A stretch of DNA of 64,000 nt. It comes from Schaalia vaccimaxillae DSM 15804. Lineage in GTDB: Bacteria; Actinomycetota; Actinomycetes; Actinomycetales; Actinomycetaceae. The stretch covers positions 1 to 64,000 of the forward strand of contig NZ_ATUX01000009.1 in NCBI RefSeq assembly GCF_000420425.1, given 5' to 3'. How positions within the stretch are numbered: the stretch's first letter is position 1; each line of letters begins with the position of its first letter. The notes beneath the pieces are model-generated. The model was not told the origin of the DNA, made no database searches, and worked only from the letters and a program-made list of their open reading frames with translations. The position numbers and the translations under genes were made by a program. Shown here piece by piece: positions 1-8,762 of the stretch.

Positions 1-286
1 GGGGCCGCAACCCGTCAACACAATGAACGACAAGTTGCGACCCCCCCTTGCTTTTGTTTCCAAAACACCCACAACAAACAACACAAAGCACACGAGCAGC
101 CAGACACAGACAACCAACATCAACACGGGTGGGGGCGGGCGAAGGCGCGCCGACGTAGGCGGAGGGTTTCCAAGCGTACAACGCGCACAGAGTGTGGTAG
201 GCAGATGCGCTCCCATTCGTATCAATGTGAATGTGTCCGTGTATAGGATTTACTTGTTGAATCCGTTCCATTGAAAGGAATAGATC
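1..286. other. Intergenic region upstream of small antitoxin-like gene
   Basis: No convincing gene is seen here. The first 130 bases are A/C-rich and low in complexity on the + strand. The open frame at 23-274 has a Thr/Asn/Gln-rich then Gly/Arg-rich translation with no family resemblance, so I take it as chance. The end of the stretch holds a ribosome binding site (GAAAGG near 274) for the following small gene. Confidence 0.4.
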
Positions 287-460
287 ATGGATCTCAATTC
301 GCTCAAGCAGCAGGCCGAAGGTTTGCTCAAGGATGAAGCAAAAACGGACGCGGTCCTCGATGCTGCTGCCGATGCGGCTAAGAAGGCTACCGGCGGCAAG
401 TATGACGACAAGATTGTCTCGGTGCGCGACGCAATTGACGGAAAAGTCGGCGAGGAATAA
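287..460 (+). CDS. Small acidic/basic helical protein, Rv0909-type antitoxin family
   Basis: A 57-residue protein starting at ATG 287, preceded by GAAAGGAA. It begins MDLNSLKQQAEGLLKDEAK and ends DGKVGEE. It is rich in Ala, Lys and Asp and looks helical. The pattern (aromatic-poor helix, K-x-T, then a GGKYDDKI segment) resembles the short actinobacterial proteins annotated as Rv0909/MT0933-like antitoxins. No toxin gene lies beside it, so a role as antitoxin is only a family label; many such proteins stand alone and their function is unknown. A good terminator follows about 30 bases after the stop, which supports a monocistronic gene. Confidence 0.75.
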   Translation: MDLNSLKQQAEGLLKDEAKTDAVLDAAADAAKKATGGKYDDKIVSVRDAIDGKVGEE

Positions 461-493
461 TCGCTCTGGCAGCTCCGCGCTGAATGTCGAAGG

Positions 494-522
494 AAAGGCT
501 CGCTCAACTTGAGTGAGCCTTT
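494..522 (+). terminator. Rho-independent terminator after small antitoxin-like gene
   Basis: AAAGGCTCGCTCAA pairs with TTGAGTGAGCCTTT across almost no loop, with one G-U pair. It lies 33 bases after the stop codon at 460. The right arm ends in TTT but no long T-run follows. Confidence 0.7.
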
Positions 523-561
523 CGTCATATGTGGTGTGCTGGAATGTGCAGCCCTGCCTAT

Positions 562-605
562 TTGCTATTGGGACTAATTGCCCATATAGTAGTTGATAAT
601 TCAAC
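562..605 (+). promoter_or_regulatory. Promoter with short palindrome before FMN reductase gene
   Basis: TTGCTA (562-567) and TATAGT (585-590) form a -35/-10 pair with a 17-base spacer. The palindrome GTTGATAATTCAAC (592-605) covers the expected start of transcription, so it could be a repressor site. Which regulator would bind is unknown. Confidence 0.5.
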
Positions 606-626
606 AAACCTACTTGAGGAGTTCCT

Positions 627-1184
627 ATGACTCGCATTGCTGTTGTTCTTGGTTCCGTTCGCCCGAATCGCATTGGCGCCGACGTTGCTCAGTGGGTCGT
701 TTCCGAGGCGAACACTGTTGAGGGTGTTCAGGCGGAACTCGTCGACCTTGCCGACTTTAAGCTGCCACTGTTTGCGGAGCCGATGTCGCCGGCTATGGCT
801 GAACCTAAGGATCCGGAAGGTGCGCGTTTCAATAGCACCATCAAGGGCTTCGATGGGGTCGTGTTTGTTACTCCCGAATATAACCATGCAATTCCTGGAG
901 CTCTTAAGAACGCCACTGATTTCCTCCAACCCCAGGCACTTGCGCACAAGGGTGTTGGAATCGTGTCTTACGGTTTCGCCTCCGGCGTGCGCGCAGCAGA
1001 GAATCTGCGGCTCGTTCTGGCTAACTTCGAGGCTGCCATCGTTAATTCCCAGGTCATGCTCTCGATTCCCGTTGACTTTGAGGATATGAGTATCTTTAAT
1101 CCTGCCTCACATCATGATGGCGAGGTTTCCGCAATGGTTGAGGCGATCGTTGCTCGTAGTGAGGCCTTGGCTGATCTTCGCTGA
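627..1184 (+). CDS. NADPH-dependent FMN reductase family protein
   Basis: A 185-residue flavodoxin-fold reductase of the NADPH-dependent FMN reductase family, which transfers electrons from NAD(P)H to FMN or to quinone/azo substrates. The N-terminal GSVRPNRIG loop (residues 9-17) is the phosphate-binding loop for FMN. PEYNHAIPGALKNATDFL (about 91-108) is the classic second flavin-contact segment. The length is normal for the family and the protein should be cytoplasmic. The start at ATG 627 has a strong GAGGAG site 6 bases upstream. It is a single-gene unit with its own promoter and terminator. The substrate cannot be told from sequence. Confidence 0.9.
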   Translation: MTRIAVVLGSVRPNRIGADVAQWVVSEANTVEGVQAELVDLADFKLPLFAEPMSPAMAEPKDPEGARFNSTIKGFDGVVFVTPEYNHAIPGALKNATDFLQPQALAHKGVGIVSYGFASGVRAAENLRLVLANFEAAIVNSQVMLSIPVDFEDMSIFNPASHHDGEVSAMVEAIVARSEALADLR

Positions 1185-1207
1185 CTGATCTCTGCACTAG
1201 CCTTTTT

Positions 1208-1236
1208 GGGCCCTGGGTCGTAACGATCCAGGGCCC
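1208..1236 (+). terminator. Rho-independent terminator after FMN reductase
   Basis: GGGCCCTGGGTCG and CGATCCAGGGCCC pair over 13 positions (one G-U) with a TAA loop, 23 bases after the stop. Only a short TT follows the stem. Confidence 0.8.
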
Positions 1237-1403
1237 TTCGTGTGTTCAGTCCTCGGTGTGTTCAGCCAAACCGTGTGACTGTGTGGGTGTGATGTGTGGG
1301 AGTTTGACTGCTTGAGTGAGCCGCGATTCGTGTGTCGTCGGTGGCTTGCGGCTGGTGGGCTAGGGGTTATTGGGCGTTTAGGTCGCAGGTGAGGGCAACC
1401 TCA

Positions 1404-1435
1404 GAATTGAAAAGTATTCTCAATTCGCTTATAGT
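1404..1435 (+). promoter_or_regulatory. Promoter and Zur-like operator of the metal ABC operon
   Basis: TTGAAA (1407-1412) and TATAGT (1430-1435) are separated by 17 bases. An interrupted palindrome with arms GAATTGA (1404-1410) and TCAATTC (1420-1426) lies over the -35 box and spacer. An A/T-rich palindrome of about 23 bp in front of a zinc-type importer is what Fur-family regulators such as Zur bind. The placement would block RNA polymerase. Assignment to Zur is inferred from position and shape, not proven. Confidence 0.55.
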
Positions 1436-1450
1436 TTCGGGTGCCCGAAA
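1435..1450 (+). promoter_or_regulatory. Second perfect palindrome at the metal-operon start site
   Basis: TTTCGGGTGCCCGAAA is a perfect 7+7 inverted repeat with a 2-base centre. It begins at the last base of the -10 box and covers the likely start of transcription. Its sequence is unlike the upstream palindrome, so a second regulator is plausible, for example one of the DtxR/MntR type. That family assignment is a guess. Confidence 0.45.
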
Positions 1451-1471
1451 AATTGCGAGAATGAAGAAGAA

Positions 1472-2674
1472 ATGATGAGGACAATCCACACTCACGACCA
1501 ATTCCTACGCAGCGCCACGGCCGCAACTATCGCCATGGGTGTCATCGGTGCGATGGGATTGGCCGCATGTGCTCCTAGCCAGAATGCAGACCAGTCGAAC
1601 TCCGCAGGTGCGGGCTCACAAGTCAACGTCGTAGCCACAACCACCCAGATCTGCGACTATGTCACCCAGATCGCCACAGACAACGCCGAAGGCGCCACTC
1701 TCGCCCTCGACAAGACAGCAGCGGACGGAACCCGCACTACGGCCGGCGCTGCGGCTGACCAAGCAGAAACGACGCTGGCACTCACGTGCCTCCTTGCGCC
1801 CAATGCTTCCGCACACGAACACGAAATGACTCCCGCCCAAACCAAGGCGCTAGCCAACGCCGACATTCTCTTCGTCAACGGCATTGACCTCGAACACTTC
1901 CTTGACGATGCGATTGAATCCTCGGGCTTCAAGGGCACCATGACCGTAACAACAGGTGTCCTATCGAGCGCCGACATAGACGATCTTGCCGCTCAAAAGG
2001 ACAAAGAGAAGGGGCTGCCTTACAAGGTTTCACGCGGCAGCCAAGCTGTTGATGTTGCCGAATGGCCCTTCCCGCCAGAGGATGGAGAAGAAGCAGAGTT
2101 CCGCTTCGATCCTCACGTGTGGACCAGCCCCAAGAACGCTGCGATCCAGGTCGCCAATATCGGTGAAGCTCTGTCTGCGGCCGCTCCAGATAATGCTGAG
2201 CTCTTTAATACTCGCGTCAAGGCCTATCAGGATCAGCTCACGGCTCTAGACCAGTGGACCGCAGACTCCCTGGCCTCAATCTCTGATGAGCACCGTGTTC
2301 TCTTTACCTCCCACGACGCGTTCGGCTACTTCTCGGCTTCGTACGGCATCACCTTCATTGGAGCGGCACTGTCCGACTTCTCTGAACAACAGGATGCAAC
2401 CGCCGAGCACATTCGACAGGCTGCGCAAACCGTCAAAGAATCCGGCGCCACAGCGCTCTTCGCGGAAAACTCCAACAACTCCAAATCCATCGAAGCAATT
2501 GCCAAAGCCGCAGGAGTCAAAGCAGTCATCGGCGACGACGCTCTGTACGGTGACTCCCTTGGCCCTGCTGGATCGCAAGGAGAGACCTACACTGGGTCTA
2601 TCATCCACAATGTCACCACGCTTGTAACCGCTTGGGATGGTACTCTGGCGCCGCTGCCAGACGTCATCAAGTGA
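1472..2674 (+). CDS. Zn/Mn ABC transporter substrate-binding lipoprotein (ZnuA/TroA family)
   Basis: The solute-binding lipoprotein of a metal importer, 400 residues. It has a lipoprotein signal peptide with lipobox L-A-A-C; Cys33 would be lipidated and hold it outside the membrane. Likely metal ligands typical of the TroA/ZnuA fold are His115/His117 (in AHEHEM), His215 (DPHVWTSPKN), His281 (TSHDAF) and Glu332 (FAENSNN), with Asp residues near 355. Residues 60-110 form an extra loop rich in Ala and Thr, making it longer than a typical 300-residue member. The start ATG 1472 follows GAAGAAGAA. The ATPase gene begins 10 bases after its stop, so the four genes form one operon. Zn versus Mn cannot be separated by sequence alone; the Zur-like site upstream favours Zn. 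Confidence 0.9.
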   Translation: MMRTIHTHDQFLRSATAATIAMGVIGAMGLAACAPSQNADQSNSAGAGSQVNVVATTTQICDYVTQIATDNAEGATLALDKTAADGTRTTAGAAADQAETTLALTCLLAPNASAHEHEMTPAQTKALANADILFVNGIDLEHFLDDAIESSGFKGTMTVTTGVLSSADIDDLAAQKDKEKGLPYKVSRGSQAVDVAEWPFPPEDGEEAEFRFDPHVWTSPKNAAIQVANIGEALSAAAPDNAELFNTRVKAYQDQLTALDQWTADSLASISDEHRVLFTSHDAFGYFSASYGITFIGAALSDFSEQQDATAEHIRQAAQTVKESGATALFAENSNNSKSIEAIAKAAGVKAVIGDDALYGDSLGPAGSQGETYTGSIIHNVTTLVTAWDGTLAPLPDVIK

Positions 2675-2684
2675 GGACCCGCCG

Positions 2685-3416
2685 ATGACCACCCCGATAC
2701 TCCACTTCGACTCGGTGAGTCTCGGTTATACTCGAAAACCCGTCGTCACCGGTGTGAGCTTGCAGCTTTATCGTGGCCAAGCAACAGCCCTCATCGGTCC
2801 AAACGGTTCAGGTAAAACCACGGTATTGCGCGGCATTCTTGGCGACGTCAATATCCTTGCCGGTCAAGTGGAGGTCGGGGCTCAAGTCATCGGCCTCGTC
2901 CCACAATCCGCAGACCTCGACCTCGAATTTCCCATCACTGCACGTGAAGTCGTCACCATGGGCACATACGCGGAACTCGGATGGTTTCACGCGCCCAACC
3001 GCGGCCACAAACAACGCGTCGACGAAGCCCTTGAACGGGTCGACATGCTCGACCGTGGCCACATGCGTTTCGGTGCTCTGTCGGGAGGCCAGCGCCAACG
3101 CATCTTGCTGGCTAGGGCCCTCGTTGCGCGTCCGCAACTCGTGCTCCTGGACGAACCGTTTAACGGCCTCGACCAACCCAATAGGGACGCCCTCGTGCGC
3201 ATCATCGACGAAATGACAGACGAGGGCGTGGCCGTCGCCGTTACCACCCATGACCTGTCCCTGGCGACTCGGACCTGCGACACAGCTTTGCTGCTTGCTG
3301 GACACCAAGTCGCCTACGGACCTATCGATGAGGTGCTCCGTCCCGAATTGCTTGCCCTCGCCTACGGCGGAGATTCCGACGCGCTGGTTGAAGCTCAGAA
3401 CGCCCTGGCGCAATGA
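2685..3416 (+). CDS. Zn/Mn ABC transporter ATP-binding protein
   Basis: A 243-residue cytoplasmic ATPase that powers the metal importer. The Walker A motif GPNGSGKTT is at residues 38-46, the signature LSGGQRQR at 132-139, Walker B LVLLDEP at 152-158, and the switch histidine is in TTHDLS near 190. All motifs are intact. I place the start at ATG 2685, where a GAGG site overlaps the stop of the lipoprotein gene, rather than at an earlier in-frame codon inside that gene. The stop overlaps the next start by 4 bases (ATGA), which suggests translational coupling to the permease. Confidence 0.93.
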   Translation: MTTPILHFDSVSLGYTRKPVVTGVSLQLYRGQATALIGPNGSGKTTVLRGILGDVNILAGQVEVGAQVIGLVPQSADLDLEFPITAREVVTMGTYAELGWFHAPNRGHKQRVDEALERVDMLDRGHMRFGALSGGQRQRILLARALVARPQLVLLDEPFNGLDQPNRDALVRIIDEMTDEGVAVAVTTHDLSLATRTCDTALLLAGHQVAYGPIDEVLRPELLALAYGGDSDALVEAQNALAQ

Positions 3417-4279
3417 TTGCTGAGCTCCTTTCCGCGCCATATCTTCTGCGTCCGCTGATCCTCTTGACAGTTCTGGCAGTCGTCGCAGGGCCAGTGTCAA
3501 CCCTGGTCAATCTGCGGCGCCTGGAATTTAACGCCGAAGCAATGGTCCACTCAGTGTTCCCCGGCATCGTTGTCGGAGCCATCGTCGGCGGCACCGACAT
3601 GATCATTCCGGGAGCCGCCGTAGTTGCCGCTTTCGTGGTTGTCGCCCTGATTTGGAGCTCGCGGCGAGCTAAAGCCTCCGAAGGATTTACCGCCGTCATC
3701 CTGGCCGCATTTTTCTCTCTCGGTGTTGTCATCTCGCTCAAAAAGTCCGATATGTCAGGACAACTTGAAGCGCTGATGTTTGGCAGGCTTTTAGAGGTCA
3801 CTGACCGGCGCCTCCTTCAGGCCCTGATCGTCTGCGTCATCGCGTTGATCATCATTGCTGCGACGTGGAAAGAACAGGTTTTCGTTGCCCACGACCGCCA
3901 AGGAGCCAAAGCAGCCGGAATGAACTTGCTGGTGGTCGATATTGTCATTAACGCTGCCATTGGCGCGGTGGTGGTGTCGGCAGCTTCCGCGGTGGGCATG
4001 CTGCTCGTTGTGGGATACCTGGTGATTCCGGGAGCTGCAGGTAGGTTGCTGGCCTCCAATGTCCAGGTGATGGCTCTCATTGCTACGTTTGTTGCAATTG
4101 CCGGTGGCTGGCTTGGAATGGTGTGGATGCTGGCCCCCAGCCCCAGGCCCGTGTCTCCGCAAGCAGCCGTCGCCCTCGCTATGCTCGCAGTCTTTGCGCT
4201 TTGCCTTCTTGTGCGCCTGGCGTGGAAGACGGGGCATGACGGTCCCCAGCTTCGCGATGCCCGGGAGGGTAAGCGGTGA
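3413..4279 (+). CDS. Zn/Mn ABC transporter permease, first subunit (ZnuB family)
   Basis: A 288-residue integral membrane protein of the ABC-3 family with about eight to nine hydrophobic helices. The family loop GDVLEV-like contact with the ATPase appears as FGRLLEVTDR near residue 123. A typical early motif, EAMVHSVFPGIVVGAIVGG, lies at 42-60. It overlaps both neighbours by 4 bases (ATGA upstream, GTGA downstream). The operon carries two permease genes, so the channel is probably a heterodimer rather than the homodimer of single-permease systems. Confidence 0.92.
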   Translation: MIAELLSAPYLLRPLILLTVLAVVAGPVSTLVNLRRLEFNAEAMVHSVFPGIVVGAIVGGTDMIIPGAAVVAAFVVVALIWSSRRAKASEGFTAVILAAFFSLGVVISLKKSDMSGQLEALMFGRLLEVTDRRLLQALIVCVIALIIIAATWKEQVFVAHDRQGAKAAGMNLLVVDIVINAAIGAVVVSAASAVGMLLVVGYLVIPGAAGRLLASNVQVMALIATFVAIAGGWLGMVWMLAPSPRPVSPQAAVALAMLAVFALCLLVRLAWKTGHDGPQLRDAREGKR

Positions 4280-5106
4280 CCGGTTTGATGCAGATTTTGA
4301 CCCTGCCGATCCTCGAAGTGATCCTTGTGGGCGCCCTGGCAGGCCTCGTAGGCGTCCTCGCCGTGCTCAATCAGCGTGTTTTCTTCGCTGAATCCGTCAC
4401 CCACGGTACCTTCCCTGGCGCCGTCCTGGGCGTGGTCATCGCTTCCACCCTCGGCGGGGGACACGAGGCTGTCTCGGCGGCGCTTTTTGCTGGAGCCTTC
4501 ATCATGTGTGCGCCACTCGCATGGGTCATGCGTGCCCTGGCCAAGATTCCTGGCATTTCTTCCCAGGCCGCCGCAGGCATTGTGCTGACACTTGGATTCG
4601 CCCTCGGTTATTTTCTGGCGACATGGTTTGCCCCGCTGCCACTGCAGGTGGGCTCTTTCCTGACCGGGTCTGTGCTGACCGTCAGTACGACCGATGTGGT
4701 GTTGGCTGGGCTCTGCCTTACTGGTGCCCTCATCATTGCCCGAGGACGAGGTCGCACCCTCCTTCAGCACTGTTTCGACCCCACGTCGTTGCCGCCCAAG
4801 GTTCGCGCTCGAAGCGAAGCCACAATCCTGGCTGCCATCATGGTGACAGTGGTGGTCCTCATCCCAGCTGTGGGAACTATTTTGTCGATCGCTTTGCTGG
4901 CGGCCCCTGCTGCCGGTCTCAAAGACCTCATGCCAACCTTGCGTTCCTATGTGATTGCTGCTCCCATCGCGGGGGCAGGAATCGGATTGGTTGGACTGGC
5001 TGCGGCTGTGGCTGGAGACTTTTCAGCCGGAGGATGCATCGGTCTAGCGTCCGGTCTCTTTGTGGTGGTTTGCCGGGCTGTGCGCGCTGTGCGAGGAAGG
5101 CAATAA
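4276..5106 (+). CDS. Zn/Mn ABC transporter permease, second subunit (ZnuB family)
   Basis: The second ABC-3 family permease, 276 residues, with the same layout of hydrophobic helices as the preceding gene. The family motif FFAESVTHGTFPGAVLGVV is at about 37-55, matching the E-x-x-x-H-x-x-F-P-G pattern of its partner. It starts at GTG 4276, overlapping the previous stop. It is the last gene of the operon; no strong terminator was seen in the 90 bases before rsmI. Sequence differences from the first permease indicate an old duplication. Confidence 0.92.
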   Translation: MTGLMQILTLPILEVILVGALAGLVGVLAVLNQRVFFAESVTHGTFPGAVLGVVIASTLGGGHEAVSAALFAGAFIMCAPLAWVMRALAKIPGISSQAAAGIVLTLGFALGYFLATWFAPLPLQVGSFLTGSVLTVSTTDVVLAGLCLTGALIIARGRGRTLLQHCFDPTSLPPKVRARSEATILAAIMVTVVVLIPAVGTILSIALLAAPAAGLKDLMPTLRSYVIAAPIAGAGIGLVGLAAAVAGDFSAGGCIGLASGLFVVVCRAVRAVRGRQ

Positions 5107-5184
5107 ACCGCGCTAATACGCCCACCACAACAATTCGATTTGGTAGCCAAACTCATTGATATGACGCGGCAGCCCCGCAGATGA

Positions 5185-5190
5185 GACGAT
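5185..5190 (+). promoter_or_regulatory. Likely -10 box of leaderless rsmI transcript
   Basis: GACGAT ends 6 bases before the GTG start at 5197 and there is no ribosome binding site between them. The same context (GAGACGAT, then AACCC, then the start codon) occurs before the DUF6350 gene at 17794. Confidence 0.4.
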
Positions 5191-5196
5191 GAACCC

Positions 5197-6066
5197 GTGA
5201 GCCCCAAATCTCAGCCGGTCCAACGACCCGCTTCTATCCTGCTTGCTGCCACACCCATCGGCGACATTGCGGACGCATCCGACAGATTCATTCGCGCCCT
5301 CGGTGAAGCAGAGGTCGTGGCCGCCGAAGACACACGCAAGCTCCTCGCGCTGGCTTCACGTCTCGAGGTGCGCATCAACGGCAAGCTCATGAGCCTGCAC
5401 GATCATAACGAGGCCGAACGCGCAGCCTCCGTTGTTGAGTTGGCCCGCGACGGGGCCAGGGTCTTGCTGGTGTCAGACGCAGGAATGCCGACGGTATCCG
5501 ATCCGGGCTTTCGTGTGGTGCGCGAGGCAGTGGCCCGCGGGGTCTCAGTCTCAGCTTTGCCTGGCCCCTCAGCAGCTCTGACAGCACTGGCCGTGTCAGG
5601 ACTGCCTTCCAATCGCTTTAGTTTCGAAGGGTTCCTGCCCCGCAAAGACGGGGAAGTCAAGCGTTACTTGAAGGATCTAGCCACCGACCCACACACCATG
5701 ATCTTCTTCGAATCCCCTAAGAGGGTGAACGAAACTCTGGTGCGCATGGCCGACGCTTTTGGCGGTGGACGCCAGGCGGTGGTGTGTCGCGAACTGACCA
5801 AGACACACGAAGAAATCCTGCGCGGGGACCTCAATGCTTTGATCGCCCGCACAGCCGGTGAAGTCTTAGGCGAAATTACGATCGTCGTCGAAGGACACCG
5901 CGGTGAAGGCAATGCCGAAGACCACGTCGAGGCCGTCCTCGCCCTCGCGAGCGAAGGCATGCGCCTCAAGGAAGCGGCCGCCGAAGTTGCTGAAGCAACC
6001 GGATTGCGTAAAAACGACCTTTACAAGGCTGCGCTGCGACGCAGAGACAAGCCGAAGAAGAAGTAG
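5197..6066 (+). CDS. rsmI: 16S rRNA (cytidine(1402)-2'-O)-methyltransferase RsmI
   Basis: RsmI methylates the ribose 2'-OH of C1402 in 16S rRNA, fine-tuning the decoding centre, with S-adenosylmethionine as donor. The 289-residue protein has the tetrapyrrole-methylase fold: LLAATPIGDIADAS (11-24), VAAEDTRKL (40-48), SDAGMPTVSDPG (92-103) and LPGPSAALTALAVSGLPSNRF (about 116-136), all family hallmarks. Length is normal. The start is GTG 5197 with no Shine-Dalgarno site but a -10 box just upstream. The gene is in its own unit after the metal importer and converges on pncA. Confidence 0.95.
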   Translation: MSPKSQPVQRPASILLAATPIGDIADASDRFIRALGEAEVVAAEDTRKLLALASRLEVRINGKLMSLHDHNEAERAASVVELARDGARVLLVSDAGMPTVSDPGFRVVREAVARGVSVSALPGPSAALTALAVSGLPSNRFSFEGFLPRKDGEVKRYLKDLATDPHTMIFFESPKRVNETLVRMADAFGGGRQAVVCRELTKTHEEILRGDLNALIARTAGEVLGEITIVVEGHRGEGNAEDHVEAVLALASEGMRLKEAAAEVAEATGLRKNDLYKAALRRRDKPKKK

Positions 6067-6079
6067 GGGGCACTCGCTT

Positions 6080-6655
6080 TTAGAATGCGAGCAGGGAGTC
6101 GACCTGGTCGATGCCCGCTTGATCGAGCCTTTCGGTGGCAGCCACTGCCGTTTCTGGCGACACGGGCTCGGTCAGATCTGACAGGATGCGGGCGGTGAAA
6201 CCCTCTTTCTTGGCGTCAAGGGCGGTCTCGCACACGCAATGAGACTGAGCCAAACCCACCACGTCGACGTCGGTGATTTCGGCGTCGCGCAGAATCTGAG
6301 CCAAACTGCGACCGGCCTCGTCCACTCCTTCAAAACCGGAATAGGCCGCGCTGTACTGGCCTTTCTTAACTGCTGCGTCGGCTTTGATCTGGTTGAGCGC
6401 CGGATGCAGGCGGGCCTCGTCGCTGTCAGCTACGCCGTGGACAGGCCAGGTGTCAACGAAGTCAGGTTCGTCAGAAAAGTGTGCGCCTGGGTCAATGTGC
6501 CAATCCTGAGTTGTGGCAATGAAAGTGTATTCGTTGCGGTGATGAGCAACGAACTCGGCAATACGCTGTGCGCAAGCATTTCCGCCTTCGACCCCAAGGG
6601 CCCCGCCCTCGCAGAAAGTGGGCTGAACATCAACAACGATCAGAGCGCGACGCAT
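6080..6655 (-). CDS. pncA: Nicotinamidase PncA
   Basis: Hydrolyses nicotinamide to nicotinate in NAD salvage; members also activate pyrazinamide. The 191-residue protein has the isochorismatase fold with a full catalytic triad: Asp9 (VVDVQPTF), Lys98 (KKGQYSAAYSGF) and Cys140 (SHCVCETALDA). The metal site is also present: Asp51, His53 and His59 in TQDWHIDPGAHF. These match the known PncA spacing closely. I chose ATG 6655 because GGAGG lies 7 bases upstream; the open frame extends further but without a start signal. It is convergent with rsmI and divergent from metG. Confidence 0.93.
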   Translation of the reverse strand: MRRALIVVDVQPTFCEGGALGVEGGNACAQRIAEFVAHHRNEYTFIATTQDWHIDPGAHFSDEPDFVDTWPVHGVADSDEARLHPALNQIKADAAVKKGQYSAAYSGFEGVDEAGRSLAQILRDAEITDVDVVGLAQSHCVCETALDAKKEGFTARILSDLTEPVSPETAVAATERLDQAGIDQVDSLLAF

Positions 6656-6789
6656 AAGAATTCCTCCGGCTCGGCGAAGAACAGTGGGCTGTACGCTCAA
6701 CCGTAGTCGACGATGGCACTTGGGACACGACAATCGAGTGCAGGTAGTCCCGTGTAGCAGTGTTTTCGACGAGGACGGGGCTCAGTGGC

Positions 6790-6795
6790 TAGTCT
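6790..6795 (+). promoter_or_regulatory. Likely -10 box of leaderless metG transcript
   Basis: TAGTCT ends 6 bases before the metG ATG at 6802, and no Shine-Dalgarno site is present. A transcript would start at or beside the start codon. Confidence 0.45.
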
Positions 6796-6801
6796 TGCCC
6801 T

Positions 6802-8643
6802 ATGAGTCGTATTCTGTCTGCCGTCGCATGGCCTTACGCCAACGGCCCTCGCCATATCGGTCACGTCGCTGGATTCGGAGTCCCCTCCGACGTCTTCTCC
6901 CGCTACATGCGAATGGCCGGGCACGACGTCCTCATGGTGTCGGGCACCGACGAACATGGCACTCCGATCCTGGTTGCCGCAGACTCTGAAGGTATTAGCG
7001 CCCGCGAACTAGCAGACCGCAATAACCGACTCATCGTTGAAGACTTGGTTGCGTTGGGCTTGTCCTACGACCTTTTTACCCGCACCACCGCTGGAAACCA
7101 CTATCACGTTGTCCAAGACATGTTCACAGTGGTGCGCGACAACGGCTACATGATCGAACAGGTCACCCGTTCGGCAATCTCACCTTCTACCGGACGCACC
7201 TTGCCCGACCGCTACATTGAGGGCACCTGTCCGATCTGCGGCACCGAAGGCGCTCGCGGCGACCAGTGCGATGCCTGCGGCAACCAACTCGACCCCACCG
7301 AACTCATCGACCCGCATTCGCGTATTAACGGCGAGGTTCCTGAATTTGTTGAATCAGCTCACTGGTTCCTTGACCTTCCGGCGTTAGCCCAAGCTCTGTC
7401 CGCGTGGCTTGATGAGCGTGAACAGTCTGGAACCTGGCGCCCCAACGTCATTAAGTTCTCCAAGAACTTCCTTGAAGACATCCGCCCACGCGCAATGACC
7501 CGTGACATCGACTGGGGAATTCCGATTCCAGGGTGGGAAGATCAGCCCAATAAGCGCCTCTACGTGTGGTTTGACGCCGTCATCGGCTACCTTTCGGCCT
7601 CCATCGAGTGGGCGCGCAGAACCGGAGATCCCGAGGCGTGGAAGAAGTGGTGGACAGACCCCGAAGCCTTGTCCTACTACTTCATGGGCAAGGACAATAT
7701 TGTCTTCCACTCCCAGATCTGGCCGGCCGAACTTTTGGGCTACAACGGCCAAGGCTCCAAGGGCGGTGAGTCCGGCCAGATGGGCGTGCTCAACCTGCCA
7801 ACCGAAGTAGTGTCGTCAGAATTTTTGACGATGGAAGGCAAGAAGTTTTCTTCCAGCCATGGCATCGTCATCTACGTGCGTGACATGCTGGAGCGCTACC
7901 AGGCGGACGCTCTGCGCTACTTCATTTCTGCAGCAGGCCCCGAAACCTCTGACGCTGATTTCACGTGGGCGGAGTTTGTGCGTCGCACCAATGGCGAGCT
8001 TGTTGCCGGGTGGGGCAACCTGGTGAACCGGACGGCATCCATGATCGCTAAGAAATTCGGCGAGATTCCAGCCCCCGGCGAGTTGGAAGAAATTGATCGC
8101 AACCTGCTCGATGCCGTTGAAGCCGGTTTTGCCACTGTCGGTAATTTGATTCGTCATCATCGTCAAAAGGCGGCATTGGCTGAGGCGATGCGGCTGGTGG
8201 GAGAAGCCAATAAGTACGTCACCGACACTGAACCCTTTAAGCTCAAAGCCCCTGAGCAGCAGGAACGCCTGGGAACGGTTCTTCATACTCTGGCTCAGGT
8301 GGTGGCTGACTTGAACCTCATGCTGTCGCCCTTCTTGCCTCACTCCGCTAACGACGTTGACAAGGTGTTTGGTGGCGAAGGCCAGATTGCGCCCATGCCG
8401 CATATTGAAGAGGTCGAAGAGCTCGATCCGCAGGTTTTGCCCGAGATTTTTGCAGGCCGAACCACTTACCCGATTATCACCGGCGACTACACGCAGGTTC
8501 CGACCTGGCAGCGCCACGTAATCACTGTGGGAACGCCTATCGCCAAGCCGACCCCAGTATTCGTCAAGCTCGACGAGTCAATCGTTGAAGAAGAACTGTC
8601 ACGGTATGCCGATTCGGTTCCAGACGATGTGACTGGCGCATAA
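6802..8643 (+). CDS. metG: Methionyl-tRNA synthetase
   Basis: Charges tRNA-Met with methionine. The 613-residue enzyme has the class I HIGH motif in [12 protein letters not shown] (15-26). A zinc-binding insert [18 protein letters not shown] lies around residues 144-161 with four cysteines. The KMSKS loop is KKFSSSHG at about 347-354. An anticodon-binding helical domain follows, and the C-terminus ends soon after it, so the C-terminal tRNA-binding domain of some homologues is absent. The start ATG 6802 sits directly behind a -10 box. A strong bidirectional terminator lies 40 bases after the stop. Confidence 0.96.
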   Translation: MSRILSAVAWPYANGPRHIGHVAGFGVPSDVFSRYMRMAGHDVLMVSGTDEHGTPILVAADSEGISARELADRNNRLIVEDLVALGLSYDLFTRTTAGNHYHVVQDMFTVVRDNGYMIEQVTRSAISPSTGRTLPDRYIEGTCPICGTEGARGDQCDACGNQLDPTELIDPHSRINGEVPEFVESAHWFLDLPALAQALSAWLDEREQSGTWRPNVIKFSKNFLEDIRPRAMTRDIDWGIPIPGWEDQPNKRLYVWFDAVIGYLSASIEWARRTGDPEAWKKWWTDPEALSYYFMGKDNIVFHSQIWPAELLGYNGQGSKGGESGQMGVLNLPTEVVSSEFLTMEGKKFSSSHGIVIYVRDMLERYQADALRYFISAAGPETSDADFTWAEFVRRTNGELVAGWGNLVNRTASMIAKKFGEIPAPGELEEIDRNLLDAVEAGFATVGNLIRHHRQKAALAEAMRLVGEANKYVTDTEPFKLKAPEQQERLGTVLHTLAQVVADLNLMLSPFLPHSANDVDKVFGGEGQIAPMPHIEEVEELDPQVLPEIFAGRTTYPIITGDYTQVPTWQRHVITVGTPIAKPTPVFVKLDESIVEEELSRYADSVPDDVTGA

Positions 8644-8683
8644 ACCTTCAGAGCTGCATCGCAACGCAAGGTTTCAAAGACGG

Positions 8684-8717
8684 TGGGGTGGTGACCGCTT
8701 TCGCGGTCGCCACCCCA
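8684..8717. terminator. Terminator between convergent metG and PspC-linked gene
   Basis: TGGGGTGGTGACCGC pairs with GCGGTCGCCACCCCA (one G-U) around a TTTC loop, followed by TTTT at 8718. It can serve both converging genes. Confidence 0.8.
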
Positions 8718-8762
8718 TTTTCGGATCCCCAGCCAGCACATGAACTGGGGGAGTATGTGGAA

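Noticed and set aside
23-274. 83-residue open frame at the window start
   Set aside because: Low-complexity Thr/Asn/Gln then Gly/Arg composition, no ribosome site.
2808-4770. Long minus-strand open frames over the metal ABC operon (including 230 and 317 residues)
   Set aside because: They lie opposite genes with clear ABC motifs, have no ribosome sites and show no family resemblance; they arise from high G+C content.
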